Positions 38,858-47,265 of a DNA stretch of 64,000 nucleotides are shown piece by piece. How positions within the stretch are numbered: position 1 is the first letter of the stretch; every line of letters starts with the position of its first letter. The translations under genes were made by a program, and so were the position numbers. The stretch comes from Salinispora pacifica CNR114. Lineage in GTDB: Bacteria; Actinomycetota; Actinomycetes; Mycobacteriales; Micromonosporaceae. Under the pieces are notes generated by a model, which saw only the letters and a program-made list of their open reading frames with translations, ran no database searches and had not been told where the DNA came from. The DNA lies in NCBI RefSeq assembly GCF_000514775.1, contig NZ_AZWO01000001.1, forward strand, positions 359,428 to 423,427. The letters run 5' to 3'.

Positions 38858-40354
38858 TCAGCGGCCGTAGAACCGTCGGACGAGTTTGACCAGTCGGGCG
38901 ATGTCCGCGTCGGTGCGGTCGAAGGTCGTCGCGGGCAGCAGTGACCGGGCCCGGCGCCGGGTGATGGCCTTGGGGCGGGCGAACTCCCGCAGCCCGTCCG
39001 CGCCATGGATTCGTCCGAAACCGGAGTCGCCCACACCACCGAAGGGCAGGGTGGACATCCCGGCGAAGGTCAGGGCCGAGTTCACCGAGGCCATCCCGGA
39101 GTGCAGCCGCCGTGCGACCGCCATGGCCCGACGCCGGCCGAAGACCGAGCCGCCCAGCCCGTAGCGCAACGCGTTGGTCCGGGCGACCGCCTCGTCAACG
39201 TCCCGGACCCGGTTGATGGTCAGGGTGGGGCCGAAGGTCTCCTCGCGGATGGCGGCTGAGTCCTCCGGCACGTCCACCAGCACGGTCGGCTGCACGTACG
39301 GCGGCTGCACCGCGTCTGCCCCGCCGAGCACCGCCCGGCCACCGCGGGCCAGCGCGTCGTCGATGTGCCGGCGGATCACCTCCAGCTGGCTCGGCATGGT
39401 GATCGGGCCGATATCGGTGCCGTCGGCGCCCACGGTGAGTCGTCCGGCCCGCTGGACCACCCGGTCAACGAAGCGGTCGAAGACCCCCTCGACGGCGTAG
39501 ACCCGCTCGATGCCGATGCAGGTCTGGCCGGCGTTGGTGAGCCCGCCCCAGACGGCTGCCGCGGCCGCGGCGTCCAGGTCGGCGTCGGTGTCGACGATCA
39601 TGGCGTCCTTCCCGCCGGCCTCGATGAGCACGGGGGTCAGGGACTCGGCGCAGGCGGCCATCACCTTTCGACCAGTAGCCGTGGACCCGGTGAAGGCCAC
39701 CTTGTCGACCCCGGACCGGCACAGCGCCGCGCCGACGTCGCCGAGGCCGTGCACCGCGGCGAACACCGGCTGCTCGGTGACGACCTCGGCGAAGCTGTCC
39801 ACCAGCCACTGGCCGACGGCTGGGGTGTACTCGCTGGGCTTGAGGACCACGGCGTTTCCCGCGGCCAGGGCGTAGGCGATGGAGCCGATCGGGGTGAACA
39901 CGGGGTAGTTCCACGGGCCGATCACGCCGACCACCCCGTACGGCTGGTATTCCAGGTGGGCGGCGAACTCCGCCAGCATCAGCCGGGACCGTACCCGGCG
40001 GGGGCCGAGCACCCGCTTGGCGTTGCGTGCGGCCCAGTCGACGTGCTCGACGGCGGTGACCACCTCGATGACGGCCTCGGCGACCGGCTTGCCGCCCTCG
40101 ACATGCACCAGCTCGGCGAGCTCCTCGATCCGGGACGCCAGCCGGCTCCGCCAGCGCAGCAGCCGCTCCCGTCGGGCGGCGACGCCGAGCCCGGCCCACC
40201 ACCCGCTGGCGGCACGGGCCCGGGCGACGGTTGCTTCGACATCGGCGGGGGACGCGACCGGCAGCCGCCCGGCCTCCGCGCCGGTCGCCGGGTTTGTCGA
40301 CACGAGTCGACCATCCTCGATCACCGGCGTGCCCGGAACATGTACAGCCGTCAT
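38858..40354 (-). CDS. aldehyde dehydrogenase family protein
   Basis: NAD(P)+-dependent aldehyde oxidising enzyme of 498 residues. The cofactor-binding segments GVVGVIGPWNYPVFTPIGSIAYALAAGNAVVLKPSE and KVAFTGSTATGRKV, the general base in LIEAGGKDAMIV and the catalytic cysteine in TNAGQTCIGIERVY are all present. The C-terminus LVKLVRRFYGR and the overall pattern resemble class 3 or coniferyl/fatty-aldehyde dehydrogenases, but the substrate cannot be read from the sequence; succinate semialdehyde is another option. The gene is divergent from the 3-hydroxyacyl-CoA dehydrogenase. TAAACT at 40361-40366 (minus strand) ends 6 nt before the ATG, predicting a leaderless mRNA. Confidence 0.9.
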   Translation of the reverse strand: MTAVHVPGTPVIEDGRLVSTNPATGAEAGRLPVASPADVEATVARARAASGWWAGLGVAARRERLLRWRSRLASRIEELAELVHVEGGKPVAEAVIEVVTAVEHVDWAARNAKRVLGPRRVRSRLMLAEFAAHLEYQPYGVVGVIGPWNYPVFTPIGSIAYALAAGNAVVLKPSEYTPAVGQWLVDSFAEVVTEQPVFAAVHGLGDVGAALCRSGVDKVAFTGSTATGRKVMAACAESLTPVLIEAGGKDAMIVDTDADLDAAAAAAVWGGLTNAGQTCIGIERVYAVEGVFDRFVDRVVQRAGRLTVGADGTDIGPITMPSQLEVIRRHIDDALARGGRAVLGGADAVQPPYVQPTVLVDVPEDSAAIREETFGPTLTINRVRDVDEAVARTNALRYGLGGSVFGRRRAMAVARRLHSGMASVNSALTFAGMSTLPFGGVGDSGFGRIHGADGLREFARPKAITRRRARSLLPATTFDRTDADIARLVKLVRRFYGR

Positions 40355-40360
40355 GGCAGA

Positions 40361-40366
40361 AGTTTA
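40361..40366 (-). promoter_or_regulatory. candidate -10 box (TAAACT) of the aldehyde dehydrogenase gene
   Basis: On the minus strand TAAACT is followed by TCTGCC and then the ATG. The hexamer and the spacing are the same as at ecm. Confidence 0.55.
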
Positions 40367-40484
40367 GACCCGGCTTGCTACTCACCGGTAGGGCAGGCTA
40401 CGTCCGCCTACTGTCACCCCGGCGTCGTGACATAGCCCACGGCATCTCGACAACCCTGCGGCACATGGCAGACTCGCGCGCATA

Positions 40485-40502
40485 CCTTAGCGGCCGTTAA
40501 TT
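40485..40502. promoter_or_regulatory. shared operator-like element, copy 2 (3-hydroxyacyl-CoA dehydrogenase)
   Basis: CCTTAGCGGCCGTTAATT lies 33 bp before the GTG at 40536, in the divergent region shared with the aldehyde dehydrogenase gene. The first eight bases CCTTAGCG are identical to the element at 53510. Confidence 0.55.
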
Positions 40503-40535
40503 CCGGCTGCATGGAGCTGACCAGGGAGGCTTGGC

Positions 40536-42326
40536 GTGACGCGCGAGTTCGCCAGTGTGGGTGTGGTGGGTCTGGGCACCATGGGTGCCGGCATCGTCGA
40601 AGTCTTCGCCCGAAACGGCATCGACGTCGTCGCCGTCGAGGTGACCGAGGCAGCGCTGGAGCGCGGCCGGGCCACCCTGACCGGCTCGACCGACCGGGCG
40701 GTCGCCAAGGGCAAGCTCGCGGCGGCCGACCGGGACGCGCTCCTGGCCCGGGTCAGCTGGCAGGTCGGGCTGGCGGCCCTGCACGCGGTCGACCTGGTGA
40801 TCGAGGCCATTCCCGAGCAGCTCGATCTGAAGCAGCGAATTTTCGCGGAGCTGGATCGGGTCTGCAAGCCCGAGGCGGTGCTGGCCACGAATACCTCGTC
40901 GCTGTCGGTGACCGAGATCTCAGTGGCGACGACCCGCCCCAACCAGGTCATCGGCATCCACTTCTTCAACCCGGCGCCGGTCATGAAGCTGGTGGAGATC
41001 GTCCGGACGGTGGTCACCTCGGCCGAGGTCGTCGCCGACGTGGAGCGGCTCTGCGCGCGGCTGGGCAAGGTCGATGTGACGATCAGCGACCGGGCGGGCT
41101 TCATCGCCAACGCCCTGCTCTTCGGTTACCTCAACCATGCGGTCAGCCTGGTCGAGGCGCGGTATGCCAGCCGGGAGGACATCGACGCGGCGATGAAGCT
41201 CGGCTGCGGTCTGCCGATGGGCCCGTTGGCGTTGATGGATCTGATCGGGCTGGACACCGCGTACGAGATTCTGGACACGATGTACCGGCGGGGCGGCCGG
41301 GACCGGCGACACGCCCCAGTGCCGCTGATCAAGCAGATGGTCACCGCCGGGCTGCTCGGTCGGAAGTCGGGGCGCGGCTTCTACACCTACGAGCGGCCGG
41401 GCTCGCCGGTGGTCGTACCAGACGACCAGACGCCGGTGAGTGAGGAGTCGACGCTCGAGGCCCGTGCGCGGGGCACCGCGAAGGTCGGTGTGGTCGGTTC
41501 CGGGACGATGGCGACCGGCATCATCGAGGTCTTCGCCAAGGCTGGCTACGAGGTGGTCTCGGTGACCCGCGGAGCGGAGAAGTCCGCCAAGCTCTTCGAG
41601 GCGGTCAAGACCTCGCTCAACAAGGGCGTGGTGCGGGGCAAGCTGGGCGAGGCCGACCGGGACGCCGCGCTGGGCCGGATCACCTGGTCCGCGACGTTGG
41701 AGCACCTCGCCGACGTCGACCTGGTGGTCGAGGCGGTCATCGAGGAGCTGAGTGTCAAGAAGGCGCTCTTCGCCAGCCTCGACGAGATCTGCAAGCCCGG
41801 TGTCGTCCTCGCCACCACCACCTCGTCGCTGCCGGTGATCGATGTCGCGATGGCCACCCAGCGTCCAGCGGACGTGGTCGGCCTGCACTTCTTCAACCCG
41901 GCACCGGTCATGTCGCTGGTGGAGATCGTGCAGACCATCCGTACGTCGGCGGAGACCACCGCGACCGCGAAGGCGGTCTGCGGGGAGTTGGGCAAGACTG
42001 GTGTGGTCTGCGGTGACCGCTCCGGGTTCATCGTCAACGCGCTGCTCTTCCCGTACCTCAACGACGCGGTGAAGATGCTGGAGGCGAGCTACTCGACCGC
42101 CGACGACATCGATCACGCGATGAAGCTCGGCTGCGGGTACCCGATGGGCCCGTTCGAGTTGCTCGACGTGGTCGGCCTCGACGTGTCCCTGGCTATTCAG
42201 CGGGAGCTGTACCTGGAACTGCGCGAGCCGGGGTTCTCCCCCGCGCCGCTGTTGGAGCACCTGGTCACCGCCGGCTATCTGGGCCGGAAGACAGGCCGGG
42301 GCTTCCGCGATCACACCCGTCGCTGA
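40536..42326 (+). CDS. tandem (two-domain) 3-hydroxyacyl-CoA dehydrogenase
   Basis: A 596-residue fusion of two complete 3-hydroxyacyl-CoA dehydrogenases. Copy 1 (about 1-288) has VGVVGLGTMGAGIVEVFA, NTSSLSVTEISVATTRPNQVIGIHFFNPAPVMKLVE and ends GRKSGRGFYTYE. Copy 2 (about 312-592) has VGVVGSGTMATGIIEVFA, TTSSLPVIDVAMATQRPADVVGLHFFNPAPVMSLVE and ends GRKTGRGFRD. The first domain has the full GxGxMGxG loop; in the second the residue after Met is Ala. Both keep the HFFNPAP histidine. AGGGAGG lies 6 nt before the GTG. No enoyl-CoA hydratase domain is fused, unlike classical FadB. Confidence 0.93.
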   Translation: MTREFASVGVVGLGTMGAGIVEVFARNGIDVVAVEVTEAALERGRATLTGSTDRAVAKGKLAAADRDALLARVSWQVGLAALHAVDLVIEAIPEQLDLKQRIFAELDRVCKPEAVLATNTSSLSVTEISVATTRPNQVIGIHFFNPAPVMKLVEIVRTVVTSAEVVADVERLCARLGKVDVTISDRAGFIANALLFGYLNHAVSLVEARYASREDIDAAMKLGCGLPMGPLALMDLIGLDTAYEILDTMYRRGGRDRRHAPVPLIKQMVTAGLLGRKSGRGFYTYERPGSPVVVPDDQTPVSEESTLEARARGTAKVGVVGSGTMATGIIEVFAKAGYEVVSVTRGAEKSAKLFEAVKTSLNKGVVRGKLGEADRDAALGRITWSATLEHLADVDLVVEAVIEELSVKKALFASLDEICKPGVVLATTTSSLPVIDVAMATQRPADVVGLHFFNPAPVMSLVEIVQTIRTSAETTATAKAVCGELGKTGVVCGDRSGFIVNALLFPYLNDAVKMLEASYSTADDIDHAMKLGCGYPMGPFELLDVVGLDVSLAIQRELYLELREPGFSPAPLLEHLVTAGYLGRKTGRGFRDHTRR

Positions 42327-42386
42327 CCGGTGGTGCGGGCCGGTCGCGTCGCCGGCCCGCCGACGCCGTGCGACCCCGTCCCGCCG

Positions 42387-42392
42387 TACGCT
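42387..42392 (+). promoter_or_regulatory. candidate -10 box (TACGCT) of the small Cys/His protein gene
   Basis: TACGCT ends 6 nt before GTG 42399. A GGAGGT sequence directly abuts the start codon and is too close to serve as a normal ribosome-binding site. Confidence 0.45.
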
Positions 42393-42398
42393 GGAGGT

Positions 42399-42725
42399 GT
42401 GAGCCCTCGTCGTAACCGATCCCGCCGGGATGAGAGCGTGCAGGTCGATTCCGCGCGGCTGCGGCAGGGGGTCGAGTCGGTGCAGCAGTGGCGGGACGGC
42501 GACTGGCAGGTTCGGTTGATCATCGGCGGCGCGTCGGTGAAGACCTACCGTTGCCCCGGTTGTGACCAGGAGATCCGGCCCGGTGTGGCGCATGTCGTGG
42601 CGTGGCCCGCCCAGGGGTGGGGCGATCCGACCGACCGCCGGCACTGGCACAGCGGCTGTTGGCGGGCCCGGGACCGGCGGGCACCGATCGTGCAGCGGGG
42701 TCGCGGCGCGCCCCGCCACGGCTGA
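42399..42725 (+). CDS. conserved actinobacterial Cys/His small protein of unknown function
   Basis: A 108-residue basic protein. Visible features are an Arg-rich N-terminus (SPRRNRSRRDE), a central WQVRLIIGGASVKTYRCPGCDQEIRPGVAHVVAWP with a CxxC pair, and a late HWHSGCW. Together these four ligands (CPGC, H, C) suggest a treble-clef-like zinc site. Homologues with the same RCPGCDQEI and RRHWH-CW blocks occur across actinobacteria and are often labelled ATP/GTP-binding, a label not supported by a proper P-loop here. The GTG start fits a leaderless transcript. Function is unknown; DNA or RNA binding is plausible given the charge. Confidence 0.75.
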   Translation: MSPRRNRSRRDESVQVDSARLRQGVESVQQWRDGDWQVRLIIGGASVKTYRCPGCDQEIRPGVAHVVAWPAQGWGDPTDRRHWHSGCWRARDRRAPIVQRGRGAPRHG

Positions 42726-42782
42726 GGCGCGATCTGATCGCGGTCCTCCGACCCCGGCCGGGTTGCCGGCCCGGTGACGGGG

Positions 42783-42788
42783 GAGACT
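42783..42788 (+). promoter_or_regulatory. candidate -10 box (GAGACT) of the alpha/beta hydrolase gene
   Basis: GAGACT ends exactly 6 nt before the GTG at 42795, and no Shine-Dalgarno sequence is visible. Confidence 0.4.
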
Positions 42789-42794
42789 GGGCGG

Positions 42795-43595
42795 GTGAGC
42801 ACACCCATCCGCGCCTCGTCGATCCTGCCCGGCCGCCGGGAGGAGATCGAGCTGCACACCGCCGACGGGCTGCGCCTCGTCGGCGAGCTGGCCCGACCGG
42901 TCGACCGCGCGCCGGTCGCCACGCTGGTCTGTCTGCATCCGCTGCCCACCCACGGCGGGATGATGGACAGCCACGTGTTCCGCAAGGCCGCCTGGCGCCT
43001 GCCGGCCCTGGCCGACCTGGCGGTGCTGCGGTTCAACACCCGGGGCACCACCAGCATGCGCGGTACCAGCGGGGGGACGTTCGACAACGCGGTCGGCGAG
43101 CGGTACGACGTCGCCGCCGCCATCGAGTACGCGGAGTTCCACGAGCTGCCGGAGATCTGGCTGCTGGGCTGGTCGTTCGGCACCGATCTGGCCCTGCGGT
43201 ACGGCTGTGACCCAGCTGTGGCCGGTGCCCTCCTGCTCTCCCCGCCGCTGCGGTTCTCCGGCCCCGAGGACCTGGCGCACTGGGCCTCCGCCGGCAAGCC
43301 GTTCACGGCGCTGGTGCCGGAGTTCGACGACTACCTGCGGCCCGACGAGGCGCGGGAGCGTTTCGCGGCCGTGCCGCAGGCTGAGGTGGTCGGAGTGCCG
43401 GGGGCCAAACACCTGTGGGTCGGTGACGCCGAGACCGTCCTCGACGAGGTCGTCCGGCGGGTCAACCCCTCCGTCCCCGTGCCGCTGCCGACCACCTGGG
43501 ACGGCCCGATGGAGACCGGTGATGTCAGCGCGTACGCCGATCGCACGGTGGCGGCCTTCGCCGACCGGCCGGTGCCGGGCCCAGCTGCAGACTAG
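42795..43595 (+). CDS. alpha/beta hydrolase
   Basis: A 266-residue hydrolase. The oxyanion region LVCLHPLPTHGGMMDSHVFRKAAWRL, the nucleophile elbow GWSFGTDLAL (serine in GxSxG) and the late histidine in PGAKHLWVGDAE form a recognisable triad, with the acid probably Asp in the strand around FDDYLRPDEARERF. The sequence LARPVDRAPVATLVCLHP and NTRGTTSMRGTSGG places it with the short alpha/beta hydrolases that resemble dienelactone or acyl hydrolases (COG2945-like). The substrate is unknown. The GTG at 42795 is preferred over the longer frame. Its TAG stop shares CTAG with the stop of the convergent AI-2E-type gene. Confidence 0.85.
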   Translation: MSTPIRASSILPGRREEIELHTADGLRLVGELARPVDRAPVATLVCLHPLPTHGGMMDSHVFRKAAWRLPALADLAVLRFNTRGTTSMRGTSGGTFDNAVGERYDVAAAIEYAEFHELPEIWLLGWSFGTDLALRYGCDPAVAGALLLSPPLRFSGPEDLAHWASAGKPFTALVPEFDDYLRPDEARERFAAVPQAEVVGVPGAKHLWVGDAETVLDEVVRRVNPSVPVPLPTTWDGPMETGDVSAYADRTVAAFADRPVPGPAAD

Positions 43596-44689
43596 CGGGA
43601 GTCCTGGCGCGGGATGACCACCTCGCGCAGGATCAACTGGAACGCCGCGACGGTGGGGATCGCGATGAGGGCGCCCACCACGCCGATCAGGGCGACACCG
43701 AGCAGCGCCGCTACCAGGGCGGCTACCTCGTTCACTCGCACCGATCGGCGCATTACCTTGGGGTAGATCAGGTAGTTCTCCACCTGCTGGTAGATGAGGA
43801 AGAACAGCACGCAGGCGATTCCCACCGGCAGGTCGGTGGCGAAGCCGACCAGGCTCACGATCACCGCCCCGAGCGTGGCACCGATCTGCGGGATCAGGTC
43901 GGTCACCGCCACCACGACGGCCAGGGCGAACGGGTACGGCAACCCGGCGAGCAACGCGAAGACGAAGGTGGTCGTACCGGCGAGGAGGGCGATGATGAGC
44001 GCCCCGACGATATACGCGCCGACCTTGGCGATGATCTCGTCACCGATGAGACGTACCCGATCCCGACGGGACCGGGGGACGAGCGCGTATCCGAGCGACC
44101 GCAGCCGGTTGAAGTACGCCAGGAAGTAGATGGTGAGTACGAGCACGGTCAGGGTCCGGAAGACGGTGCCGAAGATGAGCTGGGCGCCGCCGAGTACTCC
44201 GTCGAGTGCCTGGCCGAGGGTGCCGGTGTCCGCCGCGTGCTGCGCCCGTTCCACCAGGTCGTACCGCTCGATCAGCTCGTTGATGGTCTCACTGCGCCGC
44301 AGCGTCTCCAAATAGCTGGGGAACTGCTCGATGAACTGGTTGGACTGGGTGATGATCGGTGGCACCAGGGCTACCGCGCCGCTGCAGAGCAGGAGGAGCA
44401 GGGTCAGCATGACGACCGTGACCGCCAGCCCGTGGGGCAGCCCGAGCCGGCGTAGCCGCGCCACCGCCGGATAGAGCCCGACGGCGAGGAAGAGCGCGAT
44501 CACGACGGGGACGAGTAGGCCGGCGGCGTTGCGCACGCCGAGGAAGAGGGCGTAGGCCAGCAGCGCGCCGAGCCCACCGGTGAAGCCGACGAGGAAGCTG
44601 CTCCGGCGCAGGGGCCGCCCCGGCACGCCGAACCGCCCGGACCCCTGGTCGGCGCGGTGCTGCTGCGACTCCGGCTCGCCCGGCGCCAC
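43592..44689 (-). CDS. AI-2E family transporter (PerM/YdiK-like)
   Basis: A 365-residue polytopic membrane protein. The pattern LLVPVVIALFLAVGLYPAVARLRRLGLPHGLAVTVVMLTLLLLLCSG, then a soluble segment (SNQFIEQFPSYLETLRRSETINELIERYDL), then IYFLAYFNRLRSLGYALVPRSRRDRV and LVGFATDLPVGIACVLFFLIYQQVENYLIYPKVMRRSVRVNEVAALVAALLG is diagnostic for the family. Members have been linked to autoinducer-2 export, Na+/H+ exchange or general efflux; the real substrate here is unknown. Start GTG at 44689. It lies 97 nt downstream of the Scy-like gene on the same strand. Confidence 0.9.
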   Translation of the reverse strand: MAPGEPESQQHRADQGSGRFGVPGRPLRRSSFLVGFTGGLGALLAYALFLGVRNAAGLLVPVVIALFLAVGLYPAVARLRRLGLPHGLAVTVVMLTLLLLLCSGAVALVPPIITQSNQFIEQFPSYLETLRRSETINELIERYDLVERAQHAADTGTLGQALDGVLGGAQLIFGTVFRTLTVLVLTIYFLAYFNRLRSLGYALVPRSRRDRVRLIGDEIIAKVGAYIVGALIIALLAGTTTFVFALLAGLPYPFALAVVVAVTDLIPQIGATLGAVIVSLVGFATDLPVGIACVLFFLIYQQVENYLIYPKVMRRSVRVNEVAALVAALLGVALIGVVGALIAIPTVAAFQLILREVVIPRQDSR

Positions 44690-44786
44690 CGGAGCTCAGG
44701 CCGCCCGCCCAGCGCCGTGGCCGGCCCGCCACGCCTCGCTCCGCCACCGGCGGGCCTGGCCCGGAGTCGCCGTCCAGCCGGCCGGC

Positions 44787-47105
44787 TCAGTCCTTGTCAA
44801 CGACGACCTTGCTCGGCTTGGAGCTGCGCTCGTCGGTGGTGGGCTTCGCCGGCCGGGTGTTGTTCTCGCCGGTACTGGTGATCTTCGTGGGGGCGGCTGC
44901 CCGACCCCCTTCACCCGGTACGGCCGCGACGGTCGGCTCACCGTCCACCCCGGCGCTGGCCTCATCACCGTCCTTCGTGGTAACCGACTTCACGCTGCCC
45001 TTCGCGGACTCGTCAACCGCGGGTTCGATCCGCCCGCGGGCCGGCTGGCCGGCATCAGCCGGATCGACCTTGCCGACCTCGGCCCGGTCGCCAGCGGGCG
45101 GCGCCGGCGCGGCCGTCGGGGCCCGACCGTTGTCGGAATCGCTGCCCGCGGTCCCATCCGGAGCGGGCTTGGCCGCACCGGACAACTCCAGCCGAAGTGC
45201 TGCCACCTGTTGCTGCAGATCGTCGGACTCCTGGCGGGATCGCCAGGTCTCCTGCCGCAGATCAGCGAGCTGCTGCTGCGCCTGCGCGATCTCCGCCATC
45301 ACCTGGGCGAGTTGCTGCCGGCTGGTCGCGGCCTCCTGCTGCGTCGCCGCCAGGTGCTGTTGGGTGGTGGCCAGGGCCTGCTGGGTGGTGGCGGCGTACT
45401 CCTCGAACTGGCGTCGGGAGGTGGCGGCGTACTCGTCGGCGGTGCGGCGCTGCTCGGCCGCCGCCTCCTCGGCCTGGCTCAGCAGCGCCGATGCCTCCTG
45501 GTCCGCACGCTCCCGTAGGGCCTGGGCATCCTGCTCGGCGGTCCGCCGAATGCTCTCGGCGGCACCCTCGATCTCGTTTCGGCGGGCCGTGTACGTGGAC
45601 TCCAACTCGGTCCTGCGCGAGGTGAACTCGGTTTCCAGCTCCTGCTGTCGGGTCTCCAGCTCCTGCTGCCGGGTAGCGAATCCGGTCTCCAGCTCCTGCT
45701 GCCGGCTTGTGTACTGCTGCTCCAACTCGGCGTGCCGGGACTCGTGTCGCTGCTCCAACTCGTCGCGGCGGGACTCGTGTCGCTGCTCCAACTCGTCGCG
45801 GCGGCTGGCGAACTCCTGGTCGTCGGCGGCTCGGCGCTGGTCCAGCTCGCGGTCAGCCGCCGCCCGGCGGTTGTTGACCTCTTTCTCCACCCCCGCCCGC
45901 CACGCTCCCAACTCCTGTTGGGTCTGGGCTCGGGTTTGCCGGGCGTACGCCTCGGTCTCGGTGCGTGTTTCCTGCGCGTACGCCTCGGCCTCGGCCCGCT
46001 GCCGCTTTGCCGCGTCGGCAGCCTGCTTGGCGAGTAGCTCCGCCTCCTGGCGGGCCTTGGTGTGGGCGGCCCGGCCAGCGGTGCTGGCGTCGTCGATGAT
46101 CTGCTTGGCCTCCTGCTGGGCCTTGGCGTGGGTAGCCCGGCTCGCCTCGGTCGCCTGCTCCACGAGGCGTCCGGCCTCCTCCTGCGCCTTGGCCTGCACC
46201 TCCTTGGCGGCCTCCCGCAGCTCGGTCGCCTCCTGCTGGGCCTTGTCCTGCGCCGCGCGGGCCGCCTCGCGCAGTTTCGTCGCCTCCTGCTGGGCCCGCG
46301 TGTGCACCTCTTTCGCGGTGTCCCGCAGTTGGGTGGCTTCCTGCTGGGCCTTCGTCAGCGCCTCCTGCGCGGTCTTGCGTTGCCGGGCGGCCTCCTCGGT
46401 GGCGGCCTTGATCGCGGCGTCGGCCTGTTCGGTGGCGGTTTTGACTGTGGCGTCTGCCTGTTCGGTGGCGGCCTTGACCGCGGCGTCGGCCTGTTCGGTC
46501 GCGGTTTTGACTGTGGCGTCGGCCTGTTCGGTCGCGGTTTTGACTGTGGCGTCGGCCTGTTCGGTGGCGGCCTTGACCATGGCGCCTGCCTGTTCGGTGG
46601 CGGCCTTGACCGTGGCGTCTGCCTCCGCTTTCCGAGCTGCGGTGTGTCGCTCCTCCTCGACGCGGCGAGCGGCCAGGGCCAGCTCGAAGTCCTTGAGTGC
46701 TTGGGCCGCCTCCGCCCGCGCCTCGTCGATGATGTGCTCGGCGGCGGCTCGGCGGGAATCGATCTCCTTGTTCGCGGCGGCGAGGATCTCTTCGGCCTGT
46801 TCTTCGGCGAGGGTGAGGACTTGCTCGACGCGGGGTCCAAGGTGCCGGAAGGAGGCACGGTCCACCACGCCGACCTGCTTGCGGACCTGGGCGAGATCTC
46901 GCTGGAGCACCTCCACCTGGCCAGCCAGCTTATGGATTTGGGTGTAGGCCTGCTCTCGCTCGGCAGTCAGGGTGGCGATCTCGTGCTCGGCGCGAGCGAC
47001 GTACCGGTTGACCTGCCCTTTCACGTACCCCCGCAGGCCGGACTCGAAGCTGGGCTCCGTGGTCACATCCCCGCCGAGAGCGAACAGTTCCTCGCCGTTC
47101 GACAT
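44787..47105 (-). CDS. Scy-like long coiled-coil protein with DivIVA-type N-terminus
   Basis: A 772-residue, almost wholly alpha-helical coiled-coil protein. The N-terminus MSNGEELFALGG...ESGLRGYVKGQVNRYVARAEHEIATL resembles the DivIVA membrane-binding segment, followed by LGPRVEQVLTLAEEQAEEILAAANKEI, which is shared with the neighbouring FilP-like protein. Residues about 160-240 form 11-residue (hendecad) repeats such as ATEQADATVKT. A Gln/Glu-rich rod (ELEQQYTSRQQELETGF) follows, then a disordered Pro/Ala/acidic tail of about 110 residues. In Streptomyces the adjacent Scy and FilP proteins organise the polar growth machinery, and gene pairing here supports the same role. GAGGATGG precedes the ATG; the upstream frame extension is rejected. 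Confidence 0.8.
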   Translation of the reverse strand: MSNGEELFALGGDVTTEPSFESGLRGYVKGQVNRYVARAEHEIATLTAEREQAYTQIHKLAGQVEVLQRDLAQVRKQVGVVDRASFRHLGPRVEQVLTLAEEQAEEILAAANKEIDSRRAAAEHIIDEARAEAAQALKDFELALAARRVEEERHTAARKAEADATVKAATEQAGAMVKAATEQADATVKTATEQADATVKTATEQADAAVKAATEQADATVKTATEQADAAIKAATEEAARQRKTAQEALTKAQQEATQLRDTAKEVHTRAQQEATKLREAARAAQDKAQQEATELREAAKEVQAKAQEEAGRLVEQATEASRATHAKAQQEAKQIIDDASTAGRAAHTKARQEAELLAKQAADAAKRQRAEAEAYAQETRTETEAYARQTRAQTQQELGAWRAGVEKEVNNRRAAADRELDQRRAADDQEFASRRDELEQRHESRRDELEQRHESRHAELEQQYTSRQQELETGFATRQQELETRQQELETEFTSRRTELESTYTARRNEIEGAAESIRRTAEQDAQALRERADQEASALLSQAEEAAAEQRRTADEYAATSRRQFEEYAATTQQALATTQQHLAATQQEAATSRQQLAQVMAEIAQAQQQLADLRQETWRSRQESDDLQQQVAALRLELSGAAKPAPDGTAGSDSDNGRAPTAAPAPPAGDRAEVGKVDPADAGQPARGRIEPAVDESAKGSVKSVTTKDGDEASAGVDGEPTVAAVPGEGGRAAAPTKITSTGENNTRPAKPTTDERSSKPSKVVVDKD
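46401..46598 (-). repeat. 33-bp tandem repeats encoding hendecads
   Basis: Six contiguous 33-bp units (46401-46433, 46434-46466, 46467-46499, 46500-46532, 46533-46565, 46566-46598), each encoding one 11-residue ATEQADAxxKx block. A seventh degenerate unit follows to 46631. Confidence 0.9.
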
Positions 47106-47265
47106 GACCCCATCCTCACACGCAATCGGCCCTCTTGGGGCGATACGGACTCGTCGGATGCAGCGGTTCAACCGGTGCGATCCGGACTTAGAACAACGTA
47201 CGGCGCGGGGCGACACCGGATGTCCAGCATCGCCCCGCGTGGTGGAACAGGCCTGGCTGAGCTGA

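Noticed and set aside
42399..42725. ATP/GTP-binding protein label for the small Cys/His protein
   Set aside because: GASVKTYRC is not a proper GxxxxGK[ST] P-loop. The only clear features are the Cys/His ligands.
40920..43412. An 830-codon minus-strand frame crossing the tandem dehydrogenase, small protein and hydrolase genes
   Set aside because: It spans three real genes with family-typical products, has low-complexity composition and no ribosome-binding site or homology.
46401..46598. Possible CRISPR array (regular 33-bp repeats)
   Set aside because: The repeats are contiguous with no unique spacers and encode in-frame hendecads of a coiled-coil protein.
44794..46947. Long plus-strand Ser/Ala/Cys-rich frame opposite the Scy-like gene
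   Set aside because: The reverse complement of a repetitive coiled-coil gene gives a stop-free but meaningless frame. The minus-strand product has clear coiled-coil and DivIVA-like features.
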